Of a stretch of DNA of 64,000 bases, positions 46,681 through 59,283 are shown in pieces (within the stretch, counting starts at the first letter, position 1; each line of letters starts with the position of its first letter). The notes below the pieces were generated by a model. The model made no database searches. It was given only the letters and a program-made list of their open reading frames with translations, and was not told the DNA's origin. Source of the stretch: Lichtheimia corymbifera B2541 (lineage: Eukaryota; Mucoromycota; Mucoromycetes; Mucorales; Lichtheimiaceae); assembly GCA_000697475.1 (NCBI GenBank), contig JNEU01000657.1, positions 30,257 to 94,256 on the forward strand. Reading direction: 5' to 3'. The translations under genes and the position numbers were made by a program.

Positions 46681-47519
46681 GATGATGTTTAATGAATAAA
46701 AGCAAGAGAAAAAGAGGATGTCTCCATGCAAATCGTGGCTGTGTAATGCTATATGCCGAAAGAAATATACACACACACTGACGCTCTTACTCACTCTTAC
46801 TCTGCACTCTCTTTGTTTGTCGGCACCAACAAAAAGAGAGAAACGAAATCACATATATAAAGGAGAGCTTGTGTGCAAAAGAGAAAAAACTGATCTACTT
46901 TGTAGGAAATCTAAAGCAAAAACTGCATTGATCTTTGCTCTCCTTTACATATATGCCGACGTTGTTGTTGTCATGCAACACAACTCTCCTCTCATGACAA
47001 GTCATGCGCTGCATCCCATCACCCGAATTCAGGCCGATCCATCAACGTCATCGTTTGATGATCTATCTGCTTGATTAAAGTGTTTTGGGTAGCAAGTAGT
47101 ATGTACAATAGCATATAGCTTTATTGCATTCTTGCAGAAGAGTATGGTCATTTATTTGTGTTTTACACCCCGCACACAAAGTCGGGCATGTCAACATGGT
47201 GGTGGAAGCTTGTTGTATGTCAAAAAAACAAACATGCTTTGCATTGACGCATGCTCATACTGCTTTATTCACTTTGAATTGAATTGAAATGACAGGCATA
47301 GCTTATGTCACGATTAAAATCTGGTCGTCAGCTGAGATAGCATTCCAAATGCATAATACAGAAATCAGAAAAAGTGTATTTCATGCATTGTGTTCCTGGG
47401 TGTGTGACATGTAAATACAATCCCTTGACAAGCAGTTTAACATTGTACATGAAAAAGAGTAATTTTATATACAAGAAGGATGAATGCAATTTATACAAAG
47501 AGAATGGGGTATGTTCATA
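46681..47519. other. Intergenic, PPxY gene promoter / VPS72 3' end
   Basis: About 840 bp with no supportable gene on either strand. Confidence 0.45.
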
Positions 47520-48941
47520 TCACTGATTTGCAGCAGAGAGGGTGGTGGTGTCGCATTTGCCCGCCATGAAACTTTTCCAGTTTTCCGGTAGATTATCGTT
47601 CGTTGCAGCAGGCTCACCAACATAAACTTTCATATCGGATGACCAAATCGCCTTGTGGTTGAGACAAGCCCTGATCTTTTTAAAGGCATCGACATTGGCG
47701 TAAGGAACATTGGTTTTTGGATCAATATACTTTGCTGGCAATCCAGTGATGGGACAAAGTGTAGGCTTCAAAGGACGAGGGGGTCGATCAGCCCATGAAA
47801 CGAGTTCCGGAATAAGGTCGGCACGGTCGAGTTCACGGTCCGTTAATCCTGCTGTCAATGAATGATCCGCCTTGTCATTTTCATGGTGCACAAAGGTGAT
47901 AAGGTTACGACCGGCCATCTCGCTTGATTCAATGTCCCGCTTCTTATGCCATGCAACAATGGCTGGATCGGTAATCTCATTGTGGATGTTGCTTTGTGGA
48001 TCATTCGAGGATGGTTCAATCATGAATAACTGTCGATGCTTGGGTCGTTCATCACCATCCGTAAACGAAGTATAGCGTACAAAAGGTCCGACGATTCGTT
48101 TCTTGTCCTTCTTTTTGGCCTTGGCTTTCTTTTCAGCTTCCTTTTCCAACCATTGTTCCAATGACGCCTTGTTTTCTTGCTCTGTGATGGCAGCTTCGGC
48201 TAGCAACTCTTCTTGAGTCATTTGCTTGACAACAGGTCGATCACGTTTCACAACTTGAGCCTATACATACATTTGTCAATGCCTTGATGAAAGGTATACA
48301 ACCTTGTTCATCCATACCTTTTTGCTTTCATACTGCTTGATTTGCTCTTCCACGTGTAATCGATTGCGTACAGTTGTCGCACGTGATGATTGTCGCTGCA
48401 CATCTTTGACTACGCGTTTCTCACGAGGTCGTTTCTGTGATGCTGGTGTTGATTGGGTGTCCTTCGCCTTTCGTTTGGCTGGTTGACGTAAAACACTTTG
48501 CATTCGCGCTTTTCTCGCCTATAACAAACCATATCAGCAATGATCCAATTATGTCCATTAAGCTCCTACCTCTCGTTCTTGTTTTGCAATAGCCTTATCT
48601 TCTTGCTGTGCTTCTCGTTCCTGCTCCTCCTCCTCATCCGATGACTCCGTATTAAAGTCAGAGTCGATTATATCATGAAGCTCCTCGTCAGCTATTCTTT
48701 GTATAAGTGATATGCTGTTTGTGGTGTGTGTAAGAGTTGGATACTAACGTTTGGTGACAAAGTCCTCGTCATCGCTCAGAGATTCTTGCTCAAACAGATC
48801 TTCCACTTCAGCTTCTTGATCAAGTAACGCACGCATGCTAGAGATACAAACGTCAGAGGCTATAAAGAGATATAGTACTATGCAACCGATTTACCGATTG
48901 CCTGCATTGCTTCTTCGCTCTCTATCCCTTGCAAAGGACAT
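47520..48941 (-). CDS. VPS72: Vps72/YL1, SWR1-complex H2A.Z-binding subunit
   Basis: Five exons: 48941-48895, 48837-48749, 48691-48570, 48518-48318, 48260-47520, giving 399 residues. It begins MSFARDRERRSNAGNRM and ALLDQEAEVEDLFEQE, then an acidic region, the family N-terminus that contacts H2A.Z-H2B. A long basic helical middle follows (ARKARMQSVLRQPAKRKAKD). The C-terminal YL1-C block is clear: KPTLCPITGLPAKYIDPKTN, VPYANVDAFKKIRA. Vps72/Swc2 helps the SWR1 remodeller deposit H2A.Z. Exon 3 was fixed by choosing the GAATAG acceptor (48692); the nearer AAAG would give an immediate stop. Confidence 0.93.
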
Positions 48942-48942
48942 G

Positions 48943-48957
48943 GTGTGTGTGTGTGTG
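48943..48957. repeat. (GT)n microsatellite just upstream of VPS72 ATG
   Basis: A GT run (AC on the coding strand) abuts the VPS72 start codon and lies in its 5' leader or core promoter. Confidence 0.65.
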
Positions 48958-49181
48958 AGTTAAAAGTAGAGGAGTGGCAAAGTGGCACTATCGCTTGGAC
49001 GCTGGGAAATTATTCCACTCGCCAGCCAGTCATGTGCACAGACAATGAACGCTCGAGATTATACAATGAAAATCGAATAAAGAAATCATATCATATAACT
49101 GAATAAGATTACAAGGAAATATACACATCTCCCTTCAAGGAAGATAGATCATTACATGTTTATTTGCATATGAAAAAGTGT

Positions 49182-50707
49182 TTAAAAGATCTTGACGTTC
49201 CATTCCTCGGTACCAGGGTCGTTGTAACGGATGTTGCGAGCACCAAGCTTAGCGACTTCATCAAAATCTTCCTTTTCCAACACAAAGTCTTGGAAGTTAT
49301 CGACAATACGAGAGGGAGTGACACTCTTGGGAACCACAGATACACCACGTTGAGCAGCAAAAGCAATGCATACTTGTGCAGGTGACTTGTTAAGCTTCTT
49401 GGCGACATTGACAATCTATACATATTACAATGAGATGAGCATCATTGTTATCCTATTCTCCCCCAAAACATACCACTGGATCATCAATGATGCGCTCCTT
49501 GCCATAGACATTGTTGCCCAAAGGCGAATAGGCGGTGATATGAATGTTCTCCTTGGCACAGAATTCGAGAAGCTCAGGTTGGAGAAGACCAGGATGCAAT
49601 TCCACTTGATTGACAGCAGGACGAATACGACAATTCTTGAGAATGTATTCAATTCTGGGGATATCAAAGTTGGAGACACCTATTGAGAAACGAGCATAAA
49701 ATCAGTATTCCCTGTATTACGATTCACACACACATAATCCAAATATTCTCATGCTACTTACCAATGTGCTTGACAAGACCTTCATCGACAAGCTCTTCCA
49801 TAGCCTTCCAAGTAGCAGCAAAGTCGACTTCTTCAATGGCTACCTTGCCATCCCTTTTTAGGAAAAGTGTCAGTGTATCCATTTCTCCTCTCTCATACGC
49901 GCCTTCATGTGCATGCAATACACTTACTTTTTGGGGAAGAGGTATTCTTGAGTGGGGACGTTAGGGGTGTCCTCAGGCTTGCCTTCAGGCTATATAATGA
50001 TAACAATGGATGAGCACTGAGTCGAGAGAAATGATTAAAGGCCAATACTTACGGCAAAGCACACGGGCCAATGAATCAAGTACGAGTCTATTATGCTTTG
50101 GGTCAGCCATCTTATCTAGAATGCATTTTCCATCCTATCTTACCCAAGTAGGAAACACCGAGAGCAGCAAGGGAAGCTTTGCAAGCAGCCTTGACATATT
50201 CAGGGCGATGGTGGGTGTTCCACAACTATGGAACAATAACGTATCTTTTAGCCAAATGCCATGGGTGCTGTTGTTGGTATCCATCTTACCTTGCCAGTAA
50301 TGAAAATATCCTCACGAGGGACACCGGATTCTCGAATACCTTGACCAACCTCATCCTCGTTGCGATACACGTAGGCACAGTCGAGATGGCGGTAACCTAT
50401 TCACGAGGACGATATATCATTAGTATCAAAGCATTGTTTAAGAGACTGCCTTTTCCAACTTACCAGCTTGCAACGCACAAAGAACGGCTTTGCGGACTTC
50501 ATCAGGCTTGGATAACCAGGTACCGAGACCTACCAGCGTAGTGTCAGCGATTATGATTGTTGCATGATACACTCCACATTTTCAACTTACCGACAGTAGG
50601 GATCTTGGCTCCAGTATGAAGGGCTGATACAATGGCATCAATGAATAAATCGTTGCTTGTAAAAAGTACGCTGTGATGCACTTACTGCAGGTACGACCGA
50701 GCGACAT
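49182..50707 (-). CDS. Aldo-keto reductase (AKR superfamily)
   Basis: Ten short exons: 50707-50686, 50623-50591, 50529-50464, 50396-50290, 50225-50144, 50087-50053, 49989-49928, 49853-49762, 49679-49474, 49415-49182, giving 312 residues. AKR blocks in order: [35 protein letters not shown] (catalytic Asp and Tyr), IFITGKLWNTHH (Lys), YLIHWPV (His), [36 protein letters not shown] and [12 protein letters not shown]. The D-Y-K-H tetrad is intact. The closest look is to fungal glycerol dehydrogenase/xylose reductase/aldehyde reductase enzymes that use NADPH; the substrate cannot be read from sequence. It is remarkably intron-rich: nine introns in under 1.6 kb. Confidence 0.94.
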
Positions 50708-51142
50708 GATTGTAAAATAAGAAAAAGATGATGGTGACCTAAAGGATTGGATCGGCTGATATCTTTTATAGACCGCCACTAGACGCTTTGTCGTGGGAAG
50801 TAAATCCCGAAAAACGCCCGTAAACGTCCTAAAAGGCCGGTTAATCAGCGATTGGTCGAGTGGTTGTACAATCCATGAAACTATGCAAACTTTGACAGAA
50901 TCATGTTGGAATGAAACATACCTTGCTTCTCGGGTAAATTGCATCTGAGGCATAAACGCGCGAAGTGATTTGTTGTTACTGCCCATACAGGAATATTGGC
51001 ATATATAACCACGTGAATGAAATAGGTACCATGTTTCTGGATCAGCGGCAGGAGGAGTTCCTTTTTCCGATTCCAGCACAATGCAAACAATCCAAAATCT
51101 CAATACTGGTTCCAACATGTATCCAATTTATTGCAACATGGA
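50708..51142. other. Intergenic, AKR promoter / transporter 3' end
   Basis: 435 bp between two minus-strand genes. No gene is seen; the short frames lack support. Confidence 0.45.
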
Positions 51143-53073
51143 TCAACGTAAATAAATAAACCAGAGCTCGCCAATGACTACAGATGCTGCTGCTGCTGCA
51201 ATGATAGGCAATAAGATAAGATTCCATTTGAGAAATTGAAAGTAGCCCAGTGTGAATATGCCCTTTGTCTTGAGGATGTGCTCGAACCTATTAGCCATTC
51301 CTAATAAACATCCTGTTTTCATAATCACATATGATCCATTACTTACATAATTCCAGCGAGACTGCCTACTAAGGTAAGACATGCACCCAGGTTGCTACCA
51401 ACCACCAGCCCAAGTACGGCTGCCTGCACCACGACTTCAGGTAGCTGTTCGCCTTGATTGAAACTGGGATGTTGTAAAATGCGGGTAAATAAGATTGTCA
51501 TTGGCAAGTTGTTGAGCAGTTGACATGCAAGGATAGAAATGCCCATCACACCAAACACAGTGGCTACATAATGGATCGTCACCACATGTAGTCCCTTGGC
51601 AAAGATAGCAATCCATCCAACTTCTGAAAGGCCTTCCACTAACACAAACATGCTCAAAGCAAATGGGAGGATCGTCCATGGCATGCGTGCTATGACTGAT
51701 GATACACCAGGTACATGGCGCCAAAAGAATCGTGACCATCTAGGTGTGCGTTTCAACATATCCTTGGCATCTCCATCATCATCCTTATCCTCATTCGAAT
51801 TTTTCATGGTGGCTTCATGATCGGTGGTGTTGGTAGTTGCCGTGTCAATAACAGAATCAGCAGCAGGTGGTGATGGTTGAGTAGTTGGTGTAGTACTAGC
51901 TGTAGTATTACGGTTGCGAATAGGTGTACCGAGATCATCTCCTTCATCCTGATCCTGCCGGGATAAAACACCAAGTTCTATCACTGTCGATTGATCTCCT
52001 GTATCAGCACGTTGAGGAGCTGTCATTGGTTGTGGTCTCTTGAGTTCCTTGACTTGATGCTTCGATCCATAAAGATCATACCAAATGTCACGTAGAAGCA
52101 TTATGATGGCGAATGGCAATGTCACCATCCATACGGAGACGCCGTGGACAAAGGAGGTTCCAATCAATGTAGCCAAGCATGTACCAAGTAGTACCAGACC
52201 GAATACTGCTCCTTTGGGATCAATGAGCACCGACTTGGGTTCTGCATCGGGAGGATATATCACGCGGGGGACATACTTTGGATTGTGGAACACTACACGC
52301 AAAGCAATGTATGCAATACCAAGGCAAATAAAGGTCGGTAACAACATCCAGGCTGAATAAGTAACAAAGTTGATATTGAATGCTTCAGAAACCACCACGT
52401 TGGTAGGATTGCCTATATAAATGGCCATGGATGCTGCATAATAATGATACGTAAGTCACTTGAGATTGAAAAATACCCTCTCCTTTTGCTTACCAATGTT
52501 GGCTGATGTGAATTCACTCATGAGAAATGCTGTAGGTTGGATATCTGACACACGTGTGAAATACGACAGAAAGGCAGTTCCTGTCAACACCACGACATCA
52601 TTGCTTGCAAGGCCACTGATCAAGCTTGTCAAGATGAAAAAGAGAGAGAATGCCAAATGCCCACGATTGCCTGCTTTGCGTGACACCCAAAAAGCACAAT
52701 ATTGGATGAATCCAGTTGAATCAAGCGAAATGCAAATGTAAGCCTATCAAGCTATTAATGCATGAATTCATCCACGCATGCTCCCCTGCAAAAAAATGCT
52801 TACCAATGAATAAAAGAGCAGCATGATGGCATATGGCTCTACGCCAACGTTGGTACCGAGAAAACCATCCGCTATGGTTTGCCAATGAATTGTCTGGCTT
52901 GCCAATAAGACCACTAGACCCAAAGGAGGTGCCGTTGCCAAGTTGAAGTGAAGGGAAATGTGCTTGTTGATGCGGACATGGACAGGTCGAATGACAAATA
53001 CGAGAGCAAACAAGAAAATGGCAAGAGCCACCCAGGAATGAGCGTCCAGGTCAGTGGCAGCAATGGAGTCCAT
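51143..53073 (-). CDS. ArsB/IT-superfamily ion transporter
   Basis: Four exons: 53073-52804, 52743-52494, 52433-51347, 51287-51143, giving 583 residues with ten or more hydrophobic segments. Family blocks include LASNDVVVLTGTAFLSYFT, FLMSEFTSANIASMAIYIGN, PTNVVV in the first half and LLNNLPMTILFTRIL, GLVVGSNLGACLTLVGSLAG in the second; the paired N-P-T/N-L-P-like re-entrant loops are typical of arsenite/citrate/dicarboxylate (ion transporter superfamily) carriers. A hydrophilic central loop of about 120 residues is acidic and Thr/Pro-rich. Arsenite efflux is possible, but fungal members of this family have varied substrates, so the specificity is unknown. All introns are 59-60 nt. Confidence 0.88.
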
Positions 53074-54267
53074 GGAAAAGAAGAGTGATCATGAGCCCGT
53101 GTTGTGTAGCGTTGTGTGATCCCAAATAGTTGCAGCAGCAGTAAAAGAAAGAAAAGACGAGATCGAATTCGAAACAAACGCGGTTGTACAGTGCGCTCGC
53201 GGATCAATCTCATCCAAGATCGGAGCCCACATGTCAACCGGAATGCATGGTTGCTTGGAAACCAAGGAAACGGATTCAATTTTGACGATGCCAAGCATCC
53301 ATTACTCTTTTATCATCATTCAAAATGACCACAACCCCATATCATCTCGTTCCTCCTTATGTGAGTTGCTCTTAAATTTGTTGTAGTAAATATGCCTAGT
53401 GGTATACCTCTAATAAATGATCCCAAGTTGGGAGAAACAAGGCCGTATCATCCTTCAATCCAGTATCCTAAGATTCTTGACCACTTTATCAATCTCAATC
53501 AATCACGATCTCCTTTTCACTCGCATGGAGGGTAACAACACTTTTCTCGCCGCATGACACAACATTTCTCGGCTGTTGATGTATCGGCTCCATCACCTTC
53601 GATCTAACTGTATTTTCCAAGATGCTTGACCACTTTATCAGTTTCAATCCATCACAGCGCCCACTTCTTGGATGAACGCCAATGATTCCCACGCCCAACC
53701 ACATATAAGCGAAGCTGTTCTCATCAAACACTACATACATCTCTTTCGTCTATATTTTCATCAAGACCTTGCTATTTGGTAAGTGCTAAGGAGAGGTATT
53801 TAGTGAATTAGCATGGTCCAGAAATAGCTCATGCATTACTCTTTGTAATCATCCCTAGTTCTTTATTGCTTTATTCATCTGTGGACTCATTGTTATCTTT
53901 GTGAGGATGTCTATCCTTATTCCCTAGTGGATCCTTTGTGGTATATGCTTCGGTGCCATCTGTGGTTCAAGAAAAGATGATGCAAGGCAGGTGCAGAGTG
54001 AGTACCGCATCAATAGGATAACGACTATACTTATCAATGAATCTTAATACGTTGTTTTTCTGACAACAGGTTAAAAGCAAACGTGACGAAGCAACTGCTC
54101 TTTCCAAGCGAGCAGAGATAGCTGTAGAAAGGCATCTGACCACAATGAGCCTGTATCAGGAGGAGTCACGGCAAGTTGGCCAGCTATTGAAGAATGAGGC
54201 ATGGATGATATTGATAAGATCGGCATCTGCTGCGGAAAATCACTGACGAGCAGCTAAACGCTAGCAA
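53074..54267 (+). other. Transition region; unresolved 5' part of orphan gene
   Basis: A TATA-like CATATAAG at about 53701 precedes a possible 5' intron. A coding-like tract at about 54070-54240 follows an ACAACAG acceptor: VKSKRDEATALSKRAEIAVE and QEESRQVGQLLKNEA, which looks like a charged coiled coil. It may be an upstream exon of the gene at 54268, but a TGA at 54244-54246 separates them and I found no good donor. Left unresolved. Confidence 0.35.
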
Positions 54268-55066
54268 ATGACGAGCCAAGCGGTGCATTCAGAAGATGAC
54301 CTTGTTGAATCTGAGGACGACATTACTTCATCAATCTCACCTGCTGCAACTCATGAAGATTTCAGAGAGCGTGTGTTTAAGGCCGGCTACCACATGGTAA
54401 GCAATTTCATTATTCTTTTGTTGGGAGATGCTGACTTTCTGCTAGTTTAAGAAAACGGGCCCATTGCAGCATGCAGAATTACATGATATTGCAGAACTCA
54501 ATCGAATGGCACGCGGATTGGAACCGACGACTTTGGGGCAGTGGATGGATCATATGTCAAGGTCTTTAATGGGGTCGACGATGACAGATACCCACAAGGA
54601 TGCACTGAAGTAAGCTTACGCTCTTTCTTACAATGGTATATTAACGGTTCATCTCCAGATTATCACTATCGAGGATCATATGCTTGATTGGCGGACCGTC
54701 GACCATCATTTTCGAATCGTATTTGAACAAGAACAGGCGCTCACAACAAAAACTGGTTGAAGCCATGGCCAGCAAGGTCAAATTGGAGGAAGGATTCACT
54801 GATGAAATGCGGAAAGTATTCCGCGATATCGCACAGGTAAGCGACATTAAAAAGCGGAAAAAAATACGAGAACTTAGCATTATACGTTATCTATTGCCCT
54901 TATACAGGAAGCTAAGAAAGGAGGGAAGGTCAAAGCTAGGATATACATCAGCGAAAGAAGACTGGATATCCTGAAGAGGGTCGACGATTTCGAGATGCTG
55001 CAACTACTGGAGGTTACAGATAATCTTTTGGCCGAGTTTCAAACAAATGGCTACATCAAAGCATGA
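54268..55066 (+). CDS. Four-exon orphan gene
   Basis: Exons 54268-54396, 54452-54609, 54659-54836 and 54908-55066 join in frame through three canonical introns and give at least 207 residues. Frame conservation through all junctions supports a real gene. The product is polar with an acidic N-terminus (HSEDDLVESEDDITSSIS). It has a helical middle (HAELHDIAELNRMARGLEP, LGQWMDHMSRSLMGS), a short hydrophobic stretch (LSLSRIICLIGGPSTIIFES) and a charged C-terminus (KARIYISERRLDILKRVDD, FEMLQLLEVTDNLLAEF). I do not recognise the family. The true N-terminus may lie further upstream. Confidence 0.6.
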
Positions 55067-55779
55067 GATGACGATCAGACAAGTGAGCTTAGTTATCATG
55101 GGATCACAGGCTAACGAAGTCTATCCTAAAGAATGAACGTCTATGGCTGCCAGGCTTATGAGGGCTTGACAACTTTCATGCATGCAGATCTCTCGGACCG
55201 AATTGCTGCCAACGCTATCAGTTTCGGAGCACCACTATCTATCGAGGATCAGTGACGCCGAAAGCATTGAAAAGCCGACAAGTTTCGACCTGAGATGATG
55301 AATGAACCATGCACTACAATCTCTCCTTTTGTCGAATACATTCGTACGGCTCTGCATCACATGTATGTACTTTCCGAGTGTGTCACTATAAATCCTACGA
55401 TCATTAATTAATCACGCGCCTATTTAGGTTGATACTTTCATTTGACACATCTTTATTTCGCGAGACACATGGTGAGGTGTCGTGTATGGTTGTTGTATGG
55501 AGGTGTTATTGGAGTATGTGATTCTTGGCATGTGTAGATTTATTCTGTGAAAGAAGAACCAGGAAACTAAGATTGGATTGTAGCCGTAAATGCAAAAGGC
55601 ATGTGCGTTACTAGATAGCATTGGCAAGTGAAGGAGATATGGGTGAATCTTGCTGCGATACGTATCCATTCCCATGAGCCTCGAGCCGGACGCCAATAAA
55701 TGTCAATTTCATGCCTACCGCAATAGTCTAAATATTCCATAACACTCGACACATTACAGGATCTTAAGACATACCACAC

Positions 55780-57142
55780 ACTTGCATATTGAGAATCCGG
55801 ATCTTCTTGGCCCCATCTGAGATATTCTTCCGATCAAGGTCACCGTTCATCGAAATATTGAAGCACGATCCGCATGTCCACCTTCAATACTGACCGGCTA
55901 TCGTAGGACTCACGCAACGTAGCCGCCTCTTTGCTCTCGTTATTCTCGGATTCGCCACTATTAAACTAACAGGTGTTAGGGATAATGGTAACGAGACGCT
56001 CTGTGCAACTTACAGTCGATATTGTAAGGGGTTTTTTCGAATATGATACTAAAGATTGGCGCATAGAATTGGGCAATGGTGTCGGCTTCTGTCATATTAC
56101 GCCAATTGTTGACTTCACGTTGCTTGAAGGCATGTTCTTCAAGTCTATAGCTATTGTATTAGCATATATTCAGATTGGATGTGATAATAAATCTTTGAAC
56201 ATTACCTGCGAGAGTAAATTCGGTAGATCTGGCTGTCGTAAGAAGAAGGTGCTAGGGGGGATAAGCTTCAGACTGTCAAGGTAACGGTTCACGTCGTCAA
56301 GCTGCAACTGTGCAAACATCACATTAGACTCAGTAGCCATACTTCGCAGAAAATTAACTTACATTCAAATGTGCCACGGAGTATAGTCAATCAGCTGCAC
56401 CGGTCCATAATGGTTTCATTCTTGAAAGCGGAAAACTCTTGATCATCGCAATTTGTGTAATGCTTGGTGTTTTCAGGGAGAGCAATGATAGAGTTGTAAG
56501 CAAAACTAAAGTAGATAGTAGATCAAGTCAGCTTTGATGATATGCTATGTTCTGGGTGTCTTGAAAGAACTTACTAGCAGATAACCTTCTCCCGTGCTCC
56601 TAGGGACAAATACCGCGTATGTGCCGCTGGTGCATTTCGCCGCAGCGCGTCAATGGAGTGATCTGCTATCTGTGACAATTAGTAAGCATATATTGACTAG
56701 ATATCCCGAATATGACTTACACGCATTGACTTCACTGGCATGGACGACGCTGTGCTATGAAGTGCACTGACAGCAACCTATTATATAGAAGTTGATTAGT
56801 TCTTGATTGTTTGATTGGTGCAATAAACGAACCTCTCGCTCTAGTTGTGTGAGTTTTCCCTTAACATGGTCCAGCTTCATGAATGAGGCGGCTGTTTTAC
56901 AAAGACCTCCAGTAGTTTTCTCGCAGATCTGCTCAATTCGGCGCCATGGTTGGTACGGTAATTGTCAAGTTCAGCAGTGTATGCCCTTGATATGAGAGAT
57001 TGCGACATGGCAGCATGCTGAACTTTGTATGTATGGGCGATCTTGTCTACTAGATCAAGAGTCTGCCATTTCTCCACGCGGTTGGTAGTCAGGTATTCAG
57101 CAATAAGCTTCCGCACTTCTTTCTCTAAAGCTTCCATTAGAA
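55780..57142 (-). pseudogene. Decaying multi-exon gene of a probable lineage-specific family
   Basis: On the minus strand several exon-like tracts with good splice sites follow one another: EALEKEVRKLIAEYLTTNRV and RAYTAELDNYRTNHGAELSR (exon from 57142); AASFMKLDHVKGKLTQLERE; VAVSALHSTASSMPVKSMR; IADHSIDALRRNAPAAHTRY and LSLGAREKVICY; FAYNSIIALPENTKHYTNC; YRLEEHAFKQREVNNWRNMT with EADTIAQFYAPIFSIIFEKT. Frames do not join cleanly at several junctions: a shift after the first tract, a shift or stop after the NETIMD codons, and a shift before the GES block. The W-x-NM-T/S-E-x-DT-x-x-x-F/Y-x-x-PI pattern resembles large hypothetical families in Mucoromycota genomes (from memory). Probably a pseudogene; an active gene with unusual splicing is less likely. 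Confidence 0.5.
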
Positions 57143-57598
57143 CTATCATTTGTGCACTGCATGAAGATTGCAATACATACCATTTCCTTCTATGTATTTC
57201 TGCGTGATTCCGGCGGTGGCATAATGAGATCGGGATATGTGTGGTAAGGAAGGATAGAGAGGGGATATCTGGCCTTGTTATTTGCAGTACCTGCCTTGCA
57301 TCATCCTTGCTTGAACACCAGATGGCACCAAAGCATATACTACGAAGGATCCACCAGGGAATAGGTATATATTATCACAAAGACAACAATGAACACAGGT
57401 AACAAAGAGCTACAAAAAATGATTACAAAGAGCAATGCATGAGCTACTTCTGACTCACTAAAAAAAACCCGCCTTACAACTTACCAAATTGCAGAGACTT
57501 GACGATGCATGTAATAGAGGACAAAAGAGATGCGTGATTGTGACAACAGTCTTGCTTATATGTGCTTGAGCGTGGGAATTGTCGACAGGCCAAAGACG

Positions 57599-57676
57599 GG
57601 GAGAGGTGTGTGAGCTGGTAGAGTGGATGGTCACCTTAAGGGATCGAAAAACACCAAGATCCCGTATATCCCAAGC
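57599..57676. repeat. Short third copy (C) of the right-end repeat
   Basis: Starting at GAGAGGTGTGTGAGCTG and ending near GTATATCCCAA, this stretch matches the start of repeat copy B (about 62753-62822). The flank at 57540-57600 also resembles sequence upstream of copy A. Confidence 0.6.
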
Positions 57677-58018
57677 GTGTACTTATGTCACCTACAAAGG
57701 AGTCCTAAATTTCCCATCAGACTGAGGTTGCCTTTTGCTATGATTGATAGGTATACCTACCACAAAGGGTCCATCGATGAACACAACATCCAAAAGCCAT
57801 TAGGCACCAATAATCAATGAAGAAGTGAGCTACATAGATGAACGCATGAGTACACTCATTTTAGGGATCGCATAAAGACCATCGTTGAGACTTACCAAAG
57901 GCCACTGGTTGATGAGGATATGGAGACAAGTAGAAAGAAATGGTGTATAAATGGTGTTGGCGACACCAGCCTTGTTTATATGTGAGTGGGCGTGAGAATT
58001 GTTGTCATGATGAATCGA

Positions 58019-59283
58019 ACTGATAAAGTGGTCGAGCATCTTGGGAGTACCGAGACGAAGTAATGGGGAAATCAACAGCTGATGCACAAATCCGCCTGCG
58101 ACTTGAAAGCTGACTTTTTGTAGGTGACATGTCTTATATCCCAAATGACCGCAACGAACGTCGTCTTGTATGCACCGTGTTGTTTTATCCAAACATAATT
58201 GATCCGCCCAAAACTTGAATGTGTTGTCGCGACATTTTGATCAAAGCGCTCAATTTAACAGAGACCCATTGTCGTCCACTCTTCACAAGACGTCTTTGGC
58301 ACCACCGCAAGCCGTGGATCCCGCATATCACCAATAGAGATACCATCTTCTCTCCAAGACGATGAAAGCATAAGCCATACAATGATAGAGTCTTCAAGTA
58401 GCACCGCGAATCGCACCGATTTCCGCTAGCACAACATCGTCGTCTCCCTAGACAGTACGGCAGTGTGCCATGATAATAGTAATAGACAAGCGGGAGCCTG
58501 CCGCTCTATTTCTTTTTGTAAGTCCACTTTGAATGTAACCATCCTGAATAGCCTTTTACCTACTGGGACAATTGTCTCAAATGCACTCTTTCTTCCAATA
58601 ACCGCATCTCCTTTCCATCCATAATGCAGTGCTGCTATTTCATTGTAAGGGCCGTTAATGAACAAGTCTTAATTTGTTAATACAATACCATACCTACCAG
58701 TGAAACATATATCCCAGCGATGTTGTTTTGCAATCAAGCCTTGTTGCTGCCACAGGTAGCATACACATCCAAGCTATAATAAATGCAATGCAAGGTGTCA
58801 ACCATAGCATTAGCTTTCTTTGTCAACATACCCAGAGTAGCTATGTGTTGGGACCCTCTCCTTGACGACATCCATGGGAACCATACACACGACACATAAC
58901 GGACTCCTTCACTCTTGTATAACGAGAGAGCAAGCAAACTACACGTAACCTTTAGTATCATAACGTCCAGCTTGAATAATAAAGAATGTATCGATTGAAC
59001 GTACTTGTTGTATTGGAATGGAAGCTTGGGTCGGGTAGATCGCGTTCGTGCTTGTTGCCATTGGAAACTGTCGCCATTGACCACACCTGTTCGCCCATGG
59101 ACGCTGTACATTGAAGGCAACAATGGGGACAGTTAATGCTCTGTAATTTGTAAATGGAGTTACTCGTTACCTTGCTTGGTGAAACAGGAGAGGGGAAGAA
59201 GGGGTTCTTTGTCTTGCCTTTCGTTGTTCTCTATTTGTGTGCATCCCACCCTACCCCGCTTGCTACAGCTACCACTGTGAATA
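58019..59283 (-). repeat. Direct repeat copy A, degenerate coding-like block
   Basis: About 1.2 kb that recurs in the same orientation at 62769-63976 with many base changes and small indels. On the minus strand it looks protein-derived. The tract at 58665-58426 reads FINGPYNEIAALHYGWKGDA, VIGRKSAFETIVPVGKRLF and KEIERQAPACLLLLSWHTAV; others include SWREDGISIGDMRDPRLAVV-like sequence. Stops and frame changes split it, and splice-like ACTTAC/CTTACC signals are scattered through it. I recognise no transposase, reverse transcriptase or terminal repeats. It is best described as a duplicated, decaying gene of an unknown family. Confidence 0.65.

Noticed and set aside
48686..48700. AAAG acceptor for VPS72 exon 3
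   Set aside because: It gives an immediate TAG stop. The GAATAG acceptor five bases further on keeps frame.
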